From assembly GCA_038200275.1 (NCBI GenBank), contig JBBPYC010000041.1:1-31938 (forward strand): DNA of 31,938 bases. Direction: 5' to 3'. The stretch comes from JBBPYC01 sp038200275. Lineage in GTDB: Bacteria > Pseudomonadota > Gammaproteobacteria > Burkholderiales > Burkholderiaceae_C. Positions 17,106 to 24,198 of the stretch are shown here, one piece after another. The stretch's first letter is position 1; every line of letters starts with the position of its first letter. A program made the translations under genes and the position numbers. The notes under the pieces are model-generated. The model did not search any database and was not told where the DNA came from. It saw only the letters and a program-made list of their open reading frames with translations.

Positions 17106-17714
17106 ATGAAAGACGATCAGGACGCCAGGACGGCAATGAAGCTACTGCACCCAGACAAGGTCTGGAGCCGCGGCGAGGTGCTGCAACGGCCCAGCCCGGT
17201 GCCCAGCGAGCCTGGCATCTATGCCTGGTACTTCCAAGGTCTCGACGGTCTGGTTCCGACGTCGGGCTGCGTGAGCGCCTTCAGGATGCCACTGCTGTAC
17301 GTCGGGATCGCGCCGAAGCGCACGCCGGAGAACGGCAGTCCGGCCAGCAGCCAGCGGCTGCGCCACCGCATCCGCTACCACTTCAACGGCAACGCCGAGG
17401 GCTCGACCCTGCGCCTGACGCTCGGCTGCTTGCTGGCCGACGCCCTGGATATTCAGCTGCGCCGCGTCGGCAGCGGCACGCGGCTGACCTTCGGAGCCGA
17501 CGGCGAGCAGCGGCTGTCGCAGTGGCTGCAGGACCATGCGTTCGTCGCCTGGCAGGTGGTGTTGCAGCCCTGGCTGCTCGAGCACGAACTGATCACGGCA
17601 ACGCCGCTGCCGCTGAACTTGGACATGAACAAGCACCATCCGTTTCATGCCGCACTCAGCGCTTGCCGAAGCTCGGCCAAACGGACCGCGCGCGAGTTGC
17701 CGATCCTCGCGTAG
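17106..17714 (+). CDS. GIY-YIG nuclease family protein
   Basis: This is a single-domain GIY-YIG protein, 202 aa. PGIYAWYF (36-43) supplies the GIY strand and LLYVGIAPKR (63-72) the YIG strand. The Arg-rich helix RLRHRIRYHF and the Glu of LLEHELI follow, then the PLPLNLDMN block seen in this subfamily. An alternative ATG at 17136 (MKLLHPDKVW) would put the GIY motif closer to the N-terminus, and neither start has a strong ribosome binding site. It is divergent from the GIY-YIG-like gene at 16982 and convergent with the EVE-HNH gene. Confidence 0.75.
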   Translation: MKDDQDARTAMKLLHPDKVWSRGEVLQRPSPVPSEPGIYAWYFQGLDGLVPTSGCVSAFRMPLLYVGIAPKRTPENGSPASSQRLRHRIRYHFNGNAEGSTLRLTLGCLLADALDIQLRRVGSGTRLTFGADGEQRLSQWLQDHAFVAWQVVLQPWLLEHELITATPLPLNLDMNKHHPFHAALSACRSSAKRTARELPILA

Positions 17715-17767
17715 CGGAAGGTGGCGGGCGAGACAGGCCCGAGAGGATTCGTCCACCGCGGTCACCG

Positions 17768-18751
17768 CTACAGACGCTCAAGGAAGCTGGACCGTAGCAG
17801 CACTTGTTCCCGGTGGAATTCCAAAAAGCGTCGCTGCCCGCTCGTGAACGGCCCGACGTTTGCCGGGCGGTTCGGATCCAGCCCCATGCGCTGCAACGAC
17901 TCCCGGTCGGCAACGGACGAGACGATGATGCGGCCGTCGCCTTCGAACCCGAGGTAGCCGCGGTCGAACAGGTGGTCCATGCTGGGTGTGAGCATCAGGC
18001 CGTTCTCGCCCTCCAGCCGCTCCTCATTGCTCGCATCGCGCCAAGGCTTGCAGTGGCTGGCACGAAGGTACTCGGCGCGCGCGACGCCTGTGATGCGGCA
18101 AGCTTGCTCGAGCTGCATCACGCGCTGGCGAAACAGGCCCTGCCCGCGCCGGGCCAGCACGATCGATAGGCGCTCGGTCGCAGGCAGCAGCTCATTTCTC
18201 TCGACTCGCGCGATCTCGTGCTCCTCCCAGTGCACCAGTCCGATCGCAGGTGCGCCCGGCGGTGCGGTGGCGCTGCGCAGGCCGAGCACCAGGGCATGCG
18301 CTTGTGCACCCAGCAGGTCGATCAGCGCTCCGGCCAGTTCCTGCGACAGGTGGGTCAGGTAGACGCTTTGCAGTCCGGCGCCATTGGGGCGAAGTGGTGC
18401 GTACCGATCCGGCAGCAGGGGCGCCAGCAGCGCCATGTGCTGGGACGGCTTGATCGGGTGGTCGAGCTCGGTGAACCGCACGTCCACGCGCCAGCCGATC
18501 CGCTCCCAGTACGCACCCACCTGGCCAAACTCCAGCGGCTTCGGCGCCTCGTAGGCGTGCGAGGCTGCAACGCCCAGGGCGCGGATGCGGGTCTCCGAGA
18601 ACGAGAACACGACGTCGCCCGGCGCCACCTCGCGCATGAAGTCGTAAAACGGGTTTCTCGCGTCGTTGGCCTTACGCTTCGGTGACCATAGGTATTGACC
18701 GCCGATCTCGTGGCGATAGGTCTGGTTCTGGTTGACCCACCAGTAGCGCAT
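17768..18751 (-). CDS. EVE-HNH endonuclease (modification-dependent restriction type)
   Basis: This 327-aa protein has an N-terminal PUA-like EVE domain and a C-terminal HNH nuclease. The start MRYWWVNQNQTY and the LWSPKRKANDARNPFY stretch (about 1-40) are characteristic of this domain, which recognises modified cytosine in studied relatives. The HNH domain runs from about 205. SHCKPW (232-237) contains the first His, followed by ENGLMLTPSMDHLFDRG (249-265) with Asn250, His260 and Asp263. Studied EVE-HNH proteins act as type IV restriction enzymes. The role here is inferred. It is followed 27 bp upstream by the membrane NERD gene on the same strand. Confidence 0.82.
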   Translation of the reverse strand: MRYWWVNQNQTYRHEIGGQYLWSPKRKANDARNPFYDFMREVAPGDVVFSFSETRIRALGVAASHAYEAPKPLEFGQVGAYWERIGWRVDVRFTELDHPIKPSQHMALLAPLLPDRYAPLRPNGAGLQSVYLTHLSQELAGALIDLLGAQAHALVLGLRSATAPPGAPAIGLVHWEEHEIARVERNELLPATERLSIVLARRGQGLFRQRVMQLEQACRITGVARAEYLRASHCKPWRDASNEERLEGENGLMLTPSMDHLFDRGYLGFEGDGRIIVSSVADRESLQRMGLDPNRPANVGPFTSGQRRFLEFHREQVLLRSSFLERL

Positions 18752-18778
18752 GTTTCAGTTGCGCGACGTTCGTCGGAC

Positions 18779-19693
18779 TCAGGGCTGCTGCGAGTACAGC
18801 AGTTCGACCGTGCGGCAACGCTGGTCGAGCTGGAACGCAGCGCGCTGCACCTCTTGCTCGGTCAAGGTCTGTGGTCCCCGGGCCTGCAGCAGCTCTGGCA
18901 GCTGGGCGCCGCTGTAGACGCGGACCGGACCGCGGCCGCTGTGCTCGATGAACCAGCCCGGCAACGCGAGAACCGGATGCACGCAAACCGGGGAGCCGGT
19001 CGCACCGCTGAGCCACTTGGCGAGCCAGTCGCTTTGCCGCTCGGCCTGCTCCAGTGGTGCGGTGGTCGTCCAATTCGGAAACCGCAAGGTACGGCCGTCG
19101 TAGCCGACCCGGCAGTTCTCCTTGGCCGATCCCGCCACCTGTTTGGTGAATCCCTTGGTTTCGACGGCGAAGATCCCGGCCTTCGAGACCACGACGTGGT
19201 CGATGTTGAAGCCCTCGGCCGGCACGTCGTGGTAGACGGCCGCACCCTGGCGCATGAGCTGATCGAGCTCCTGGCCGACTGCGAGTTCGGCGTCCAGACC
19301 GGCCTTGAGCCGATCCAGGCGCGTGCCCGCCTTCCAGAGCCGGTGCACCATGAACGCGACGAAGCCCAGCACCACCACCGTGTAGATCGTCGGCAGATGG
19401 GCTGTTCTCTGGAGTCCGGGGATATGACCGTGGGCCAGGAACATCGCCAGCATCATCAACGGAACCAACATCAGCATGAAGATGTCGCTCATCACGGTGC
19501 CGGTGGCTTCGTCGAGCTGTTCGCGCAGCGAGTGTCCCGGCAAGCGCAACAGCGCCCGTCGCATCGGGGAGCGCCGCTGAGTGCGGGCCCGGCGGCGGCG
19601 TACAGTTACGAATGCGACTGCAAGCAGGGGGCCGGCAAAGATGGTGGCCAGGACCGCGATGAGAAGAACGGCTTGGCCGGCGAGTGCCTCCAT
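18779..19693 (-). CDS. Membrane-anchored NERD-domain nuclease
   Basis: This 304-aa inner-membrane protein has predicted membrane helices near residues 5-31, 70-88 and 101-118, then a cytoplasmic NERD domain. The nuclease-related motif is GFNIDHVVVSKAGIFAVETKG (residues 161-181), with D165 and the ExK pair E178/K180. Conserved surrounding elements include LDAELAVGQELD. The start at 19693 is preferred because the upstream in-frame extension (to 19765) is low-complexity and hydrophilic, though the ribosome binding site is weak. It precedes the EVE-HNH gene on the same strand, gap about 27 bp, so the two are probably co-transcribed. Anti-phage or DNA-quality roles are inferred from context. Confidence 0.8.
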   Translation of the reverse strand: MEALAGQAVLLIAVLATIFAGPLLAVAFVTVRRRRARTQRRSPMRRALLRLPGHSLREQLDEATGTVMSDIFMLMLVPLMMLAMFLAHGHIPGLQRTAHLPTIYTVVVLGFVAFMVHRLWKAGTRLDRLKAGLDAELAVGQELDQLMRQGAAVYHDVPAEGFNIDHVVVSKAGIFAVETKGFTKQVAGSAKENCRVGYDGRTLRFPNWTTTAPLEQAERQSDWLAKWLSGATGSPVCVHPVLALPGWFIEHSGRGPVRVYSGAQLPELLQARGPQTLTEQEVQRAAFQLDQRCRTVELLYSQQP

Positions 19694-19940
19694 GGGAATC
19701 TTTTCAGGACGCGGTCGAGGCCGGCACTCGTCCTGGGGTGCCGCAGCGCGGCTTGACGATGTCACCGTCCGGGATATCGACCAGAAAGCACAACAGCGTG
19801 AACTCGATCATGCGCACGAGTCTAGGTTTGTGCTGCTCAGCTTCGCATGACCAAGTTCACGGCGATCACGTTTCTGAGGCATGTAGGTGGGCCTGCAGCG
19901 TCCAGACACGCACACAACGGCCGGATTCCACGGGTCACCG

Positions 19941-20085
19941 TCAGGCTTGAAACACCTCTGCCGGCTCCCAGTTGCGGTGGATCAAGGCCGATGCGGCACG
20001 ATCGTAGAAGTCGCGCAGGAATGCTCGTCGTGCCGGCTCACTCGTGCCGGTCTGACCGAGAGCAGGTCTCCCTGGGCTCGCAGCA
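19941..20085 (-). pseudogene. 3'-end remnant of an HNH endonuclease gene
   Basis: On the minus strand this encodes EPARRAFLRDFYDRAASA and IHRNWEP before a stop, almost the same as the C-terminus of the intact HNH protein at 29743-30780. The DNA at 19962-20072 matches 29764-29873 at roughly 90 percent by eye. Near 20060 the reading frame is shifted by one base relative to the intact gene. No HNH catalytic motif or upstream coding region remains, so it is a fragment. Confidence 0.8.
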
Positions 20086-20100
20086 AGCTGACTTTTGGCA

Positions 20101-20137
20101 CGCCAGGCCGACCGAATTGAGAGTCGGCTTTCTGGCG
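20101..20137. repeat. Bulged 12-bp hairpin
   Basis: CGCCAG-GCCGAC (20101-20112) pairs with GTCGGC-TTT-CTGGCG (20123-20137) with a 3-nt bulge and a 10-nt loop. It lies 140 bp beyond the stop of the minus-strand gene at 20279 and has no U-run. It could be a transcript-end structure. Confidence 0.4.
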
Positions 20138-20278
20138 CGGCCTCGTACTCACGCTGCCGGCCACTTCCAGTCGTTCACGACAGGCACCTCCTGTATTGCG
20201 CGTCGGCATCGGTTGTTGGACGTGCCCTTTCGCGTGATTCACAACCAACTTTTCTGTCTTCAGTAGCTCCTGGGTGGG

Positions 20279-22120
20279 TCAAGTGAACAGCAGCGCAGTC
20301 AACGCTGTTGCCCCTGCCGCAGTCGCGGCCTTCGCGCTTGCGTTGATCACCGCCTCTGGAAACCGGCGCACTCCGCGCAGCATGTCGATGAATTCGTGGG
20401 CGGAGCCGATACCCATCGCAAGAAGGGCCGAGTTTTCAGCCCTGTCGAGAATCGTGTGGTCGTGAAGATGGTCCACACTCTGATGCATCGTTGTGCCCAG
20501 GGCTTCGTTCGAAAAGCCACTGTTGCCCACGCCTTGGCCGTTCATCTTTTCAGCTACCTCATCCGTGACATCGATGCGAGTTCCTGGATACCTGTTGAGG
20601 TGTTCCGTAACGTGCGAAGTGCCTGCGACGGCCTTGAGTTGTATCTCCTCGAGTTTCTCGTGCGTTACCGAATCGCGCACGACGACGTCGGCGCCAGGAT
20701 GGTTGGTTTCCGGAAAAACCTCAGCGTACGTCGAGGCATGGGTGGCGTTGTAACGCTTGACCCACATCAACTCGTGATAGATCCCTTTGACGCTGTCGGC
20801 AACATGTTTCAGGCCATCTTCCGACTGCCCCCGAAGGTAGTCACCAAGGCTGTCTTCAGATGCGTCGTTCAGTTTCAGGCTCGATCGGCGTAGCGCATCG
20901 AGCACCAGCTGTGACTCGATCGAGTCGTCCAGCGCGTGTCGGGTCATGAGCGCATAAAAGACGCCTCCGATGAACGCTTCCGCCGATAGTTTCTGGAACT
21001 CAAGCCCGGTCGGCCCGGCCAGCCACGCCTCGAAGCCATCGATCACCACCCGCCGAAAGTCGGTCAGGATGTGTTGTCTGAAGGCGATCGCGTGCTTGTT
21101 GTCCAACGGCTGGCAAAGAACCCCGGTGTTGTCAACGAGTTCGTCGTAGAGCGGTCGGAGCGACTCTTCCAGCAGGAACTTGGCATCTCTCGACTTGAAC
21201 TCGCTGGCGTCCATTGCGAGGTAGGAGTCGCAGACGGACATGAGGAGCCAGCAAGATTCGACCAGGCGCGCCTCCAGCATGCTCAGGCTTTCAAACGCGC
21301 GCCGTTCGGACGAGAGAGCCTTGTAAGCCCCCAAGCCCACCACGATTGAGAGCCCGCCGGTGAGGAATGCGCCGGCAGCCATGCCTCCTCCGACCATGCT
21401 GCCCACCCAAGCCATGGTGGCTTTCGTCGCGGCCGCACCGGACAGCGTCGCGATCGAGGTGCCCGTGGATGCCGTTCCGAGCGAGCTTACAAGCGCCAAC
21501 AGCGCCGCGGTGGTGCCGATGCCCGCGATTTTTGCAGTGACTGCCCGACCAAACTGATCAGCCAGCCGGTACGACTCCGAGCTATCGACTTGCAACATGC
21601 AGGCTGACACATAGGCGAGTTCGGCCTTGGTGTTGCGCAGGAGCTCATGGGCGTCTGCCGCCCGGAAGTAGGGCTTGAATTTTTCTCGGGCGTCCCCGTA
21701 CGTGCGCTCCAGAAGCTCACGCGCTTTGACGACATGAGGGCTTGCCAGGACAGCATTGGCGACTTCAGTCGCAGGATCGACGACTCGTGTCTTCAGGGCG
21801 TCCGTGAGGCCCGATTCGGCCGATGCCTCAGCGACCTTATCGACGATAACTATCCCTGCCTCTTGGGCTGACAAGACAATGGCTCTGCTCCTGTCCATGA
21901 TGCTGTGCTTGTGGTCGATCTCAGCCGCGGTTTTGTGCATTGCATCTCCAAGCGTCTTGGCATGCGCTGTGATGTCAAATTTCTCGTCCGCGGTCTCGAG
22001 TCCCTCTTTCGCTGCGTCGAGCGTCCGGCCCGCTAATCTGCTCACTGCGGAAGCGGCTACGAGCGCGCTCATTTGAGCCATGCGGAAAATGTTCATATCT
22101 GGCGGCGACGGACGTGTCAT
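20279..22120 (-). CDS. Glycine-zipper membrane protein with nuclease-like C-terminal region (novel)
   Basis: I do not recognise this as a named family. From the start at 22120 it has 613 residues. Residues about 1-195 are helical and soluble-looking. About 195-270 form a Gly/Ala/Ser/Thr-rich hydrophobic hairpin. That hairpin contains GTASTGTSIATLSGAAATKA (215-234), a motif shared with the protein at 26130-27068. Helical segments follow. Residues about 471-526 contain ADVVVRD and then EEIQLKAV, then HLNRYPGTRIDV, which resembles a PD-(D/E)xK-type core with E-x-Q. The C-terminus is again Ala/Thr-rich and hydrophobic. Several ATGs (22147, 22120, 22096, 22081) are possible. 22120 has AGGT six bases upstream and follows no useful domain sequence. 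It is divergent from the Nmad3-Nmad2 pair. Confidence 0.75.
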   Translation of the reverse strand: MTRPSPPDMNIFRMAQMSALVAASAVSRLAGRTLDAAKEGLETADEKFDITAHAKTLGDAMHKTAAEIDHKHSIMDRSRAIVLSAQEAGIVIVDKVAEASAESGLTDALKTRVVDPATEVANAVLASPHVVKARELLERTYGDAREKFKPYFRAADAHELLRNTKAELAYVSACMLQVDSSESYRLADQFGRAVTAKIAGIGTTAALLALVSSLGTASTGTSIATLSGAAATKATMAWVGSMVGGGMAAGAFLTGGLSIVVGLGAYKALSSERRAFESLSMLEARLVESCWLLMSVCDSYLAMDASEFKSRDAKFLLEESLRPLYDELVDNTGVLCQPLDNKHAIAFRQHILTDFRRVVIDGFEAWLAGPTGLEFQKLSAEAFIGGVFYALMTRHALDDSIESQLVLDALRRSSLKLNDASEDSLGDYLRGQSEDGLKHVADSVKGIYHELMWVKRYNATHASTYAEVFPETNHPGADVVVRDSVTHEKLEEIQLKAVAGTSHVTEHLNRYPGTRIDVTDEVAEKMNGQGVGNSGFSNEALGTTMHQSVDHLHDHTILDRAENSALLAMGIGSAHEFIDMLRGVRRFPEAVINASAKAATAAGATALTALLFT

Positions 22121-22271
22121 GCGGACCTGGGTGGCTCGGATGATCATCGTATGGCCGCGCGCCCTTTGCAGCCGTGAAAAACGTCGCTTTCCTGCGCTTG
22201 CCCTGTCGGCATCGTGCGCGCCACGAGCGCAGAGATACGTAGAGTCGCTGCACAGCGGCCGCGGTTCGGCC

Positions 22272-22285
22272 AGGAGCGACACTTG
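22272..22285 (+). promoter_or_regulatory. Ribosome binding site defining the TTG start of Nmad3
   Basis: AGGAG (22272-22276) is followed by six bases and TTG (22283-22285). The encoded protein then opens KIIFSRKGFDS, the usual Nmad3 N-terminus. An open frame continues further 5' (to 22214) but has no homology signal there. Confidence 0.75.
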
Positions 22286-23146
22286 AAAATCATCTTCAGC
22301 CGCAAAGGGTTCGATTCTCAGTACGGCCAGGTACCGAGCCCGATCCTGCCAGATGGGTCACTTCAGACCTTCCCAATCCCGTCTCTCCACGGCCGGCCGC
22401 TCGGTGACGTCCAAGGTCTTCTGGGGCCCGTACACAAGCTCGCCAGCGATCTCACCAAGGGCAGGATCAGTGCGTTCACCTCCATCCACCTTGACCCTGA
22501 CCTGAGTGATCACAGCGTGGAGCGCCGGCCTGGTTGGCGTGCATCGCTCGGGCAGGTCGGATCGGCGCAGCAGCACCTCACCAAGCAGGGGGTGGGACCC
22601 GGGGACGTCTTCCTTTTCTTCGGGTGGTTTCGTCAAGCCCATCCATTCGAAGGTCGGTGGCAGTACGTGCCCGGTGCGCCGAACCTGCACGCCCTGTTCG
22701 GCTGGTTGCAGGTGGGGCAGGTGCACAAGGTGGGCGCATCTGAATGCCCCGAATGGCTCGAGGATCATCCCCACGTGCAGCATGCCAGCCGCATTGGGGT
22801 GGACAACACCATTTATATCGCCGGGGAGAACTTGGCGGGCCCACCCCATCGACTACCAGCGGCCGGCGCCTTCCGGCGCTGGGGCCCTGATCTGCAGCTG
22901 ACGGCCCCGGGCTCTTCGCGCTCCGTATGGCGCGTACCGCGCTGGCTGCTAAAGGAACCCGAGCGGCCGACTCTGAGTTATCACAGGGATCCTGCGCGCT
23001 GGCGCGTCGACGGCGATCGCGCCCTGTTGCAGACGGTTGGCAAAGGCCAGGAGTTCGTAATCGACGTGGGGGATTGCTCAGAGGCGTCTCATTGGCTGCA
23101 GAACCTGGTGCTTCGTCACGGCACGTCGACGGGAGCCCCGGCATGA
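22283..23146 (+). CDS. Nmad3 domain protein (nucleotide modification associated domain 3)
   Basis: This 287-aa cytosolic protein matches my memory of the Nmad3 family. That family was defined computationally from gene neighbourhoods linked to DNA base modification; its biochemical activity is unknown to me. Visible features are KIIFSRKGFDSQYG at the N-terminus, a VPSPILPDGSL turn, SIHLDPDL, QGVGPGDVFLFFGWFR (about 106-121), LHALFGWLQVGQVHK, and SRSVWRVPRWLL toward the C-terminus. The start is TTG with a good AGGAG. Its last bases overlap the ATG of the Nmad2 gene (ATGA), so the two are translationally coupled. The divergent neighbour is the glycine-zipper protein. Acting as a modified-base sensor or modifier is an inference. 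Confidence 0.85.
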   Translation: MKIIFSRKGFDSQYGQVPSPILPDGSLQTFPIPSLHGRPLGDVQGLLGPVHKLASDLTKGRISAFTSIHLDPDLSDHSVERRPGWRASLGQVGSAQQHLTKQGVGPGDVFLFFGWFRQAHPFEGRWQYVPGAPNLHALFGWLQVGQVHKVGASECPEWLEDHPHVQHASRIGVDNTIYIAGENLAGPPHRLPAAGAFRRWGPDLQLTAPGSSRSVWRVPRWLLKEPERPTLSYHRDPARWRVDGDRALLQTVGKGQEFVIDVGDCSEASHWLQNLVLRHGTSTGAPA

Positions 23147-23868
23147 GCGTCACCATGGGCTACAAGATGACCCACGACAGCGGGTTTGCACCCAATCCGT
23201 TCCACGGGGTGCTGACGCTGGCCACGTGCAAGCCGAAGGTCAGGGCAGGCCGGCGTGCTGGCGACTGGGTGGCCGGTTTCGCTTCCAAGGCCCTCGTGAA
23301 CAACGCAGCTCGCAGAGGATTGAAGATCCAGCGAGACGGACTCGTGTACCTCATGCAGATCCGCGAAGTCCTGCCGCTGCACGCGTACTTCGAGGACCGC
23401 CGTTTTGCGGCCAAGCAACCGCCACGCGAGTCATCCGACCCAGTCGCCTTGTGCGGGGACAACATCTACTATCGCGACGACCGCGGTCAATATGAGCAGT
23501 TGGAGAATCGCAACCACCCCCGCACCGATATGCCTCACGACACCGCCGGCGTCAACGCGCTCGTCGCCGGGCGCTTTTACTACTTTGGCCGCAAGTGCTT
23601 CGTGCCTGATGGAGGGTGGGCTGCCACCATGGGAACCCCGCTGTCCACGGGGCGCACATTCCGCTGCCCAGAAGACTTCGCCGAAAACCTTCTGAGGTAC
23701 TTTGCCGAGAAGCGTATAGCCGAGGGAATGCACGCTGCCCCGGCGCTGATGGACGAGGGCACACCCCCGCATCTACCGCAGCCCTTCGATCTCTCCGTCC
23801 GACAGTCGAGCTCTGCAACATCCATGAAGGCGAGTGGCTTCACCCGATCGGATTCTTACGGGAGTTGA
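23143..23868 (+). CDS. Nmad2 domain protein (nucleotide modification associated domain 2)
   Basis: This 241-aa protein of the Nmad2 family is encoded in an overlapping pair with Nmad3. Family features are YKMTHDSGFAPNPFHGVLTLA (residues about 7-27), TCKPKVR, GDWVAGF, GLVYLMQIREVL, YFEDRRF, GDNIYY, and the late RFYYFGRKC. The fold is expected to be PUA/EVE-like, a class that often reads modified bases, but binding here is untested. The start at 23143 overlaps the Nmad3 stop by 4 bp. The last 45 residues are Ser/Thr/Pro-rich and look disordered. Confidence 0.85.
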   Translation: MSVTMGYKMTHDSGFAPNPFHGVLTLATCKPKVRAGRRAGDWVAGFASKALVNNAARRGLKIQRDGLVYLMQIREVLPLHAYFEDRRFAAKQPPRESSDPVALCGDNIYYRDDRGQYEQLENRNHPRTDMPHDTAGVNALVAGRFYYFGRKCFVPDGGWAATMGTPLSTGRTFRCPEDFAENLLRYFAEKRIAEGMHAAPALMDEGTPPHLPQPFDLSVRQSSSATSMKASGFTRSDSYGS

Positions 23869-24198
23869 GAAAAGCCGCGCTTCCAAAAGCAGAAAAAAGG
23901 GGCGGCACCGAGAAAGGACGATTTGAAGGATGAACACTTTCGCGCAGTTAATCTCGGCATAAAAATACCGGCTTTGGGTCGACGGGAGCCGGCTATGAAC
24001 AGTCGGTCGCGGATGTCTGCTCTCAGGGATTCTTCCAGTCCCACTTCGGATAATTCGCGCGCTTAAAACCTTTAGGATGGTGCCACGCTATTGCCAGCAA
24101 AGTCGACTGGAAACGTGCAATCGACCGGCGTCGTAGTCGGTACCTTCGGCAATTGCTGTGAAAGCGCGCCTCGCAAAGGCGTTGCCAGCAACGTATCG
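23869..24198. other. Intergenic gap between converging Nmad2 and helicase genes
   Basis: There is no gene that I can support. The only structure is CCGGCT (23968-23973) with AGCCGG (23987-23992), a 6-bp stem. On the minus strand it is followed by TATTTTTA, which could terminate the helicase transcript, though the stem is short. The region is less GC-rich than its flanks. Confidence 0.5.
23961..23992 (-). terminator. Weak candidate terminator of the helicase operon
   Basis: On the minus strand, CCGGCT and AGCCGG pair around a 13-nt loop and are followed by TATTTTTA. It lies about 200 bp past the stop of the NERD-helicase gene (24199). The stem is only 6 bp, so this is tentative. Confidence 0.35.

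Larger units (their letters stand above)
19694..20278. other. Gap with degraded HNH gene fragment
   Basis: There is no intact gene. It contains a pseudogene fragment of an HNH endonuclease (19941-20085), a bulged hairpin (20101-20137), and a short minus-strand open frame of 35 codons (19704-19811). That frame ends 11 bp before the NERD gene and is preceded by an in-frame stop. I cannot show that it is translated. Confidence 0.5.

Noticed and set aside
19982..20248. 88-codon minus-strand frame next to the HNH remnant
   Set aside because: It runs through the HNH fragment in the wrong frame and ends there, so it is a by-product of the frameshifted pseudogene.
15075..20278. Attachment-site copy of the tRNA 3' end
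   Set aside because: I looked for a second copy of GGTTCGAATCCCTGTCTCT and saw none in the window, so no att site is called.
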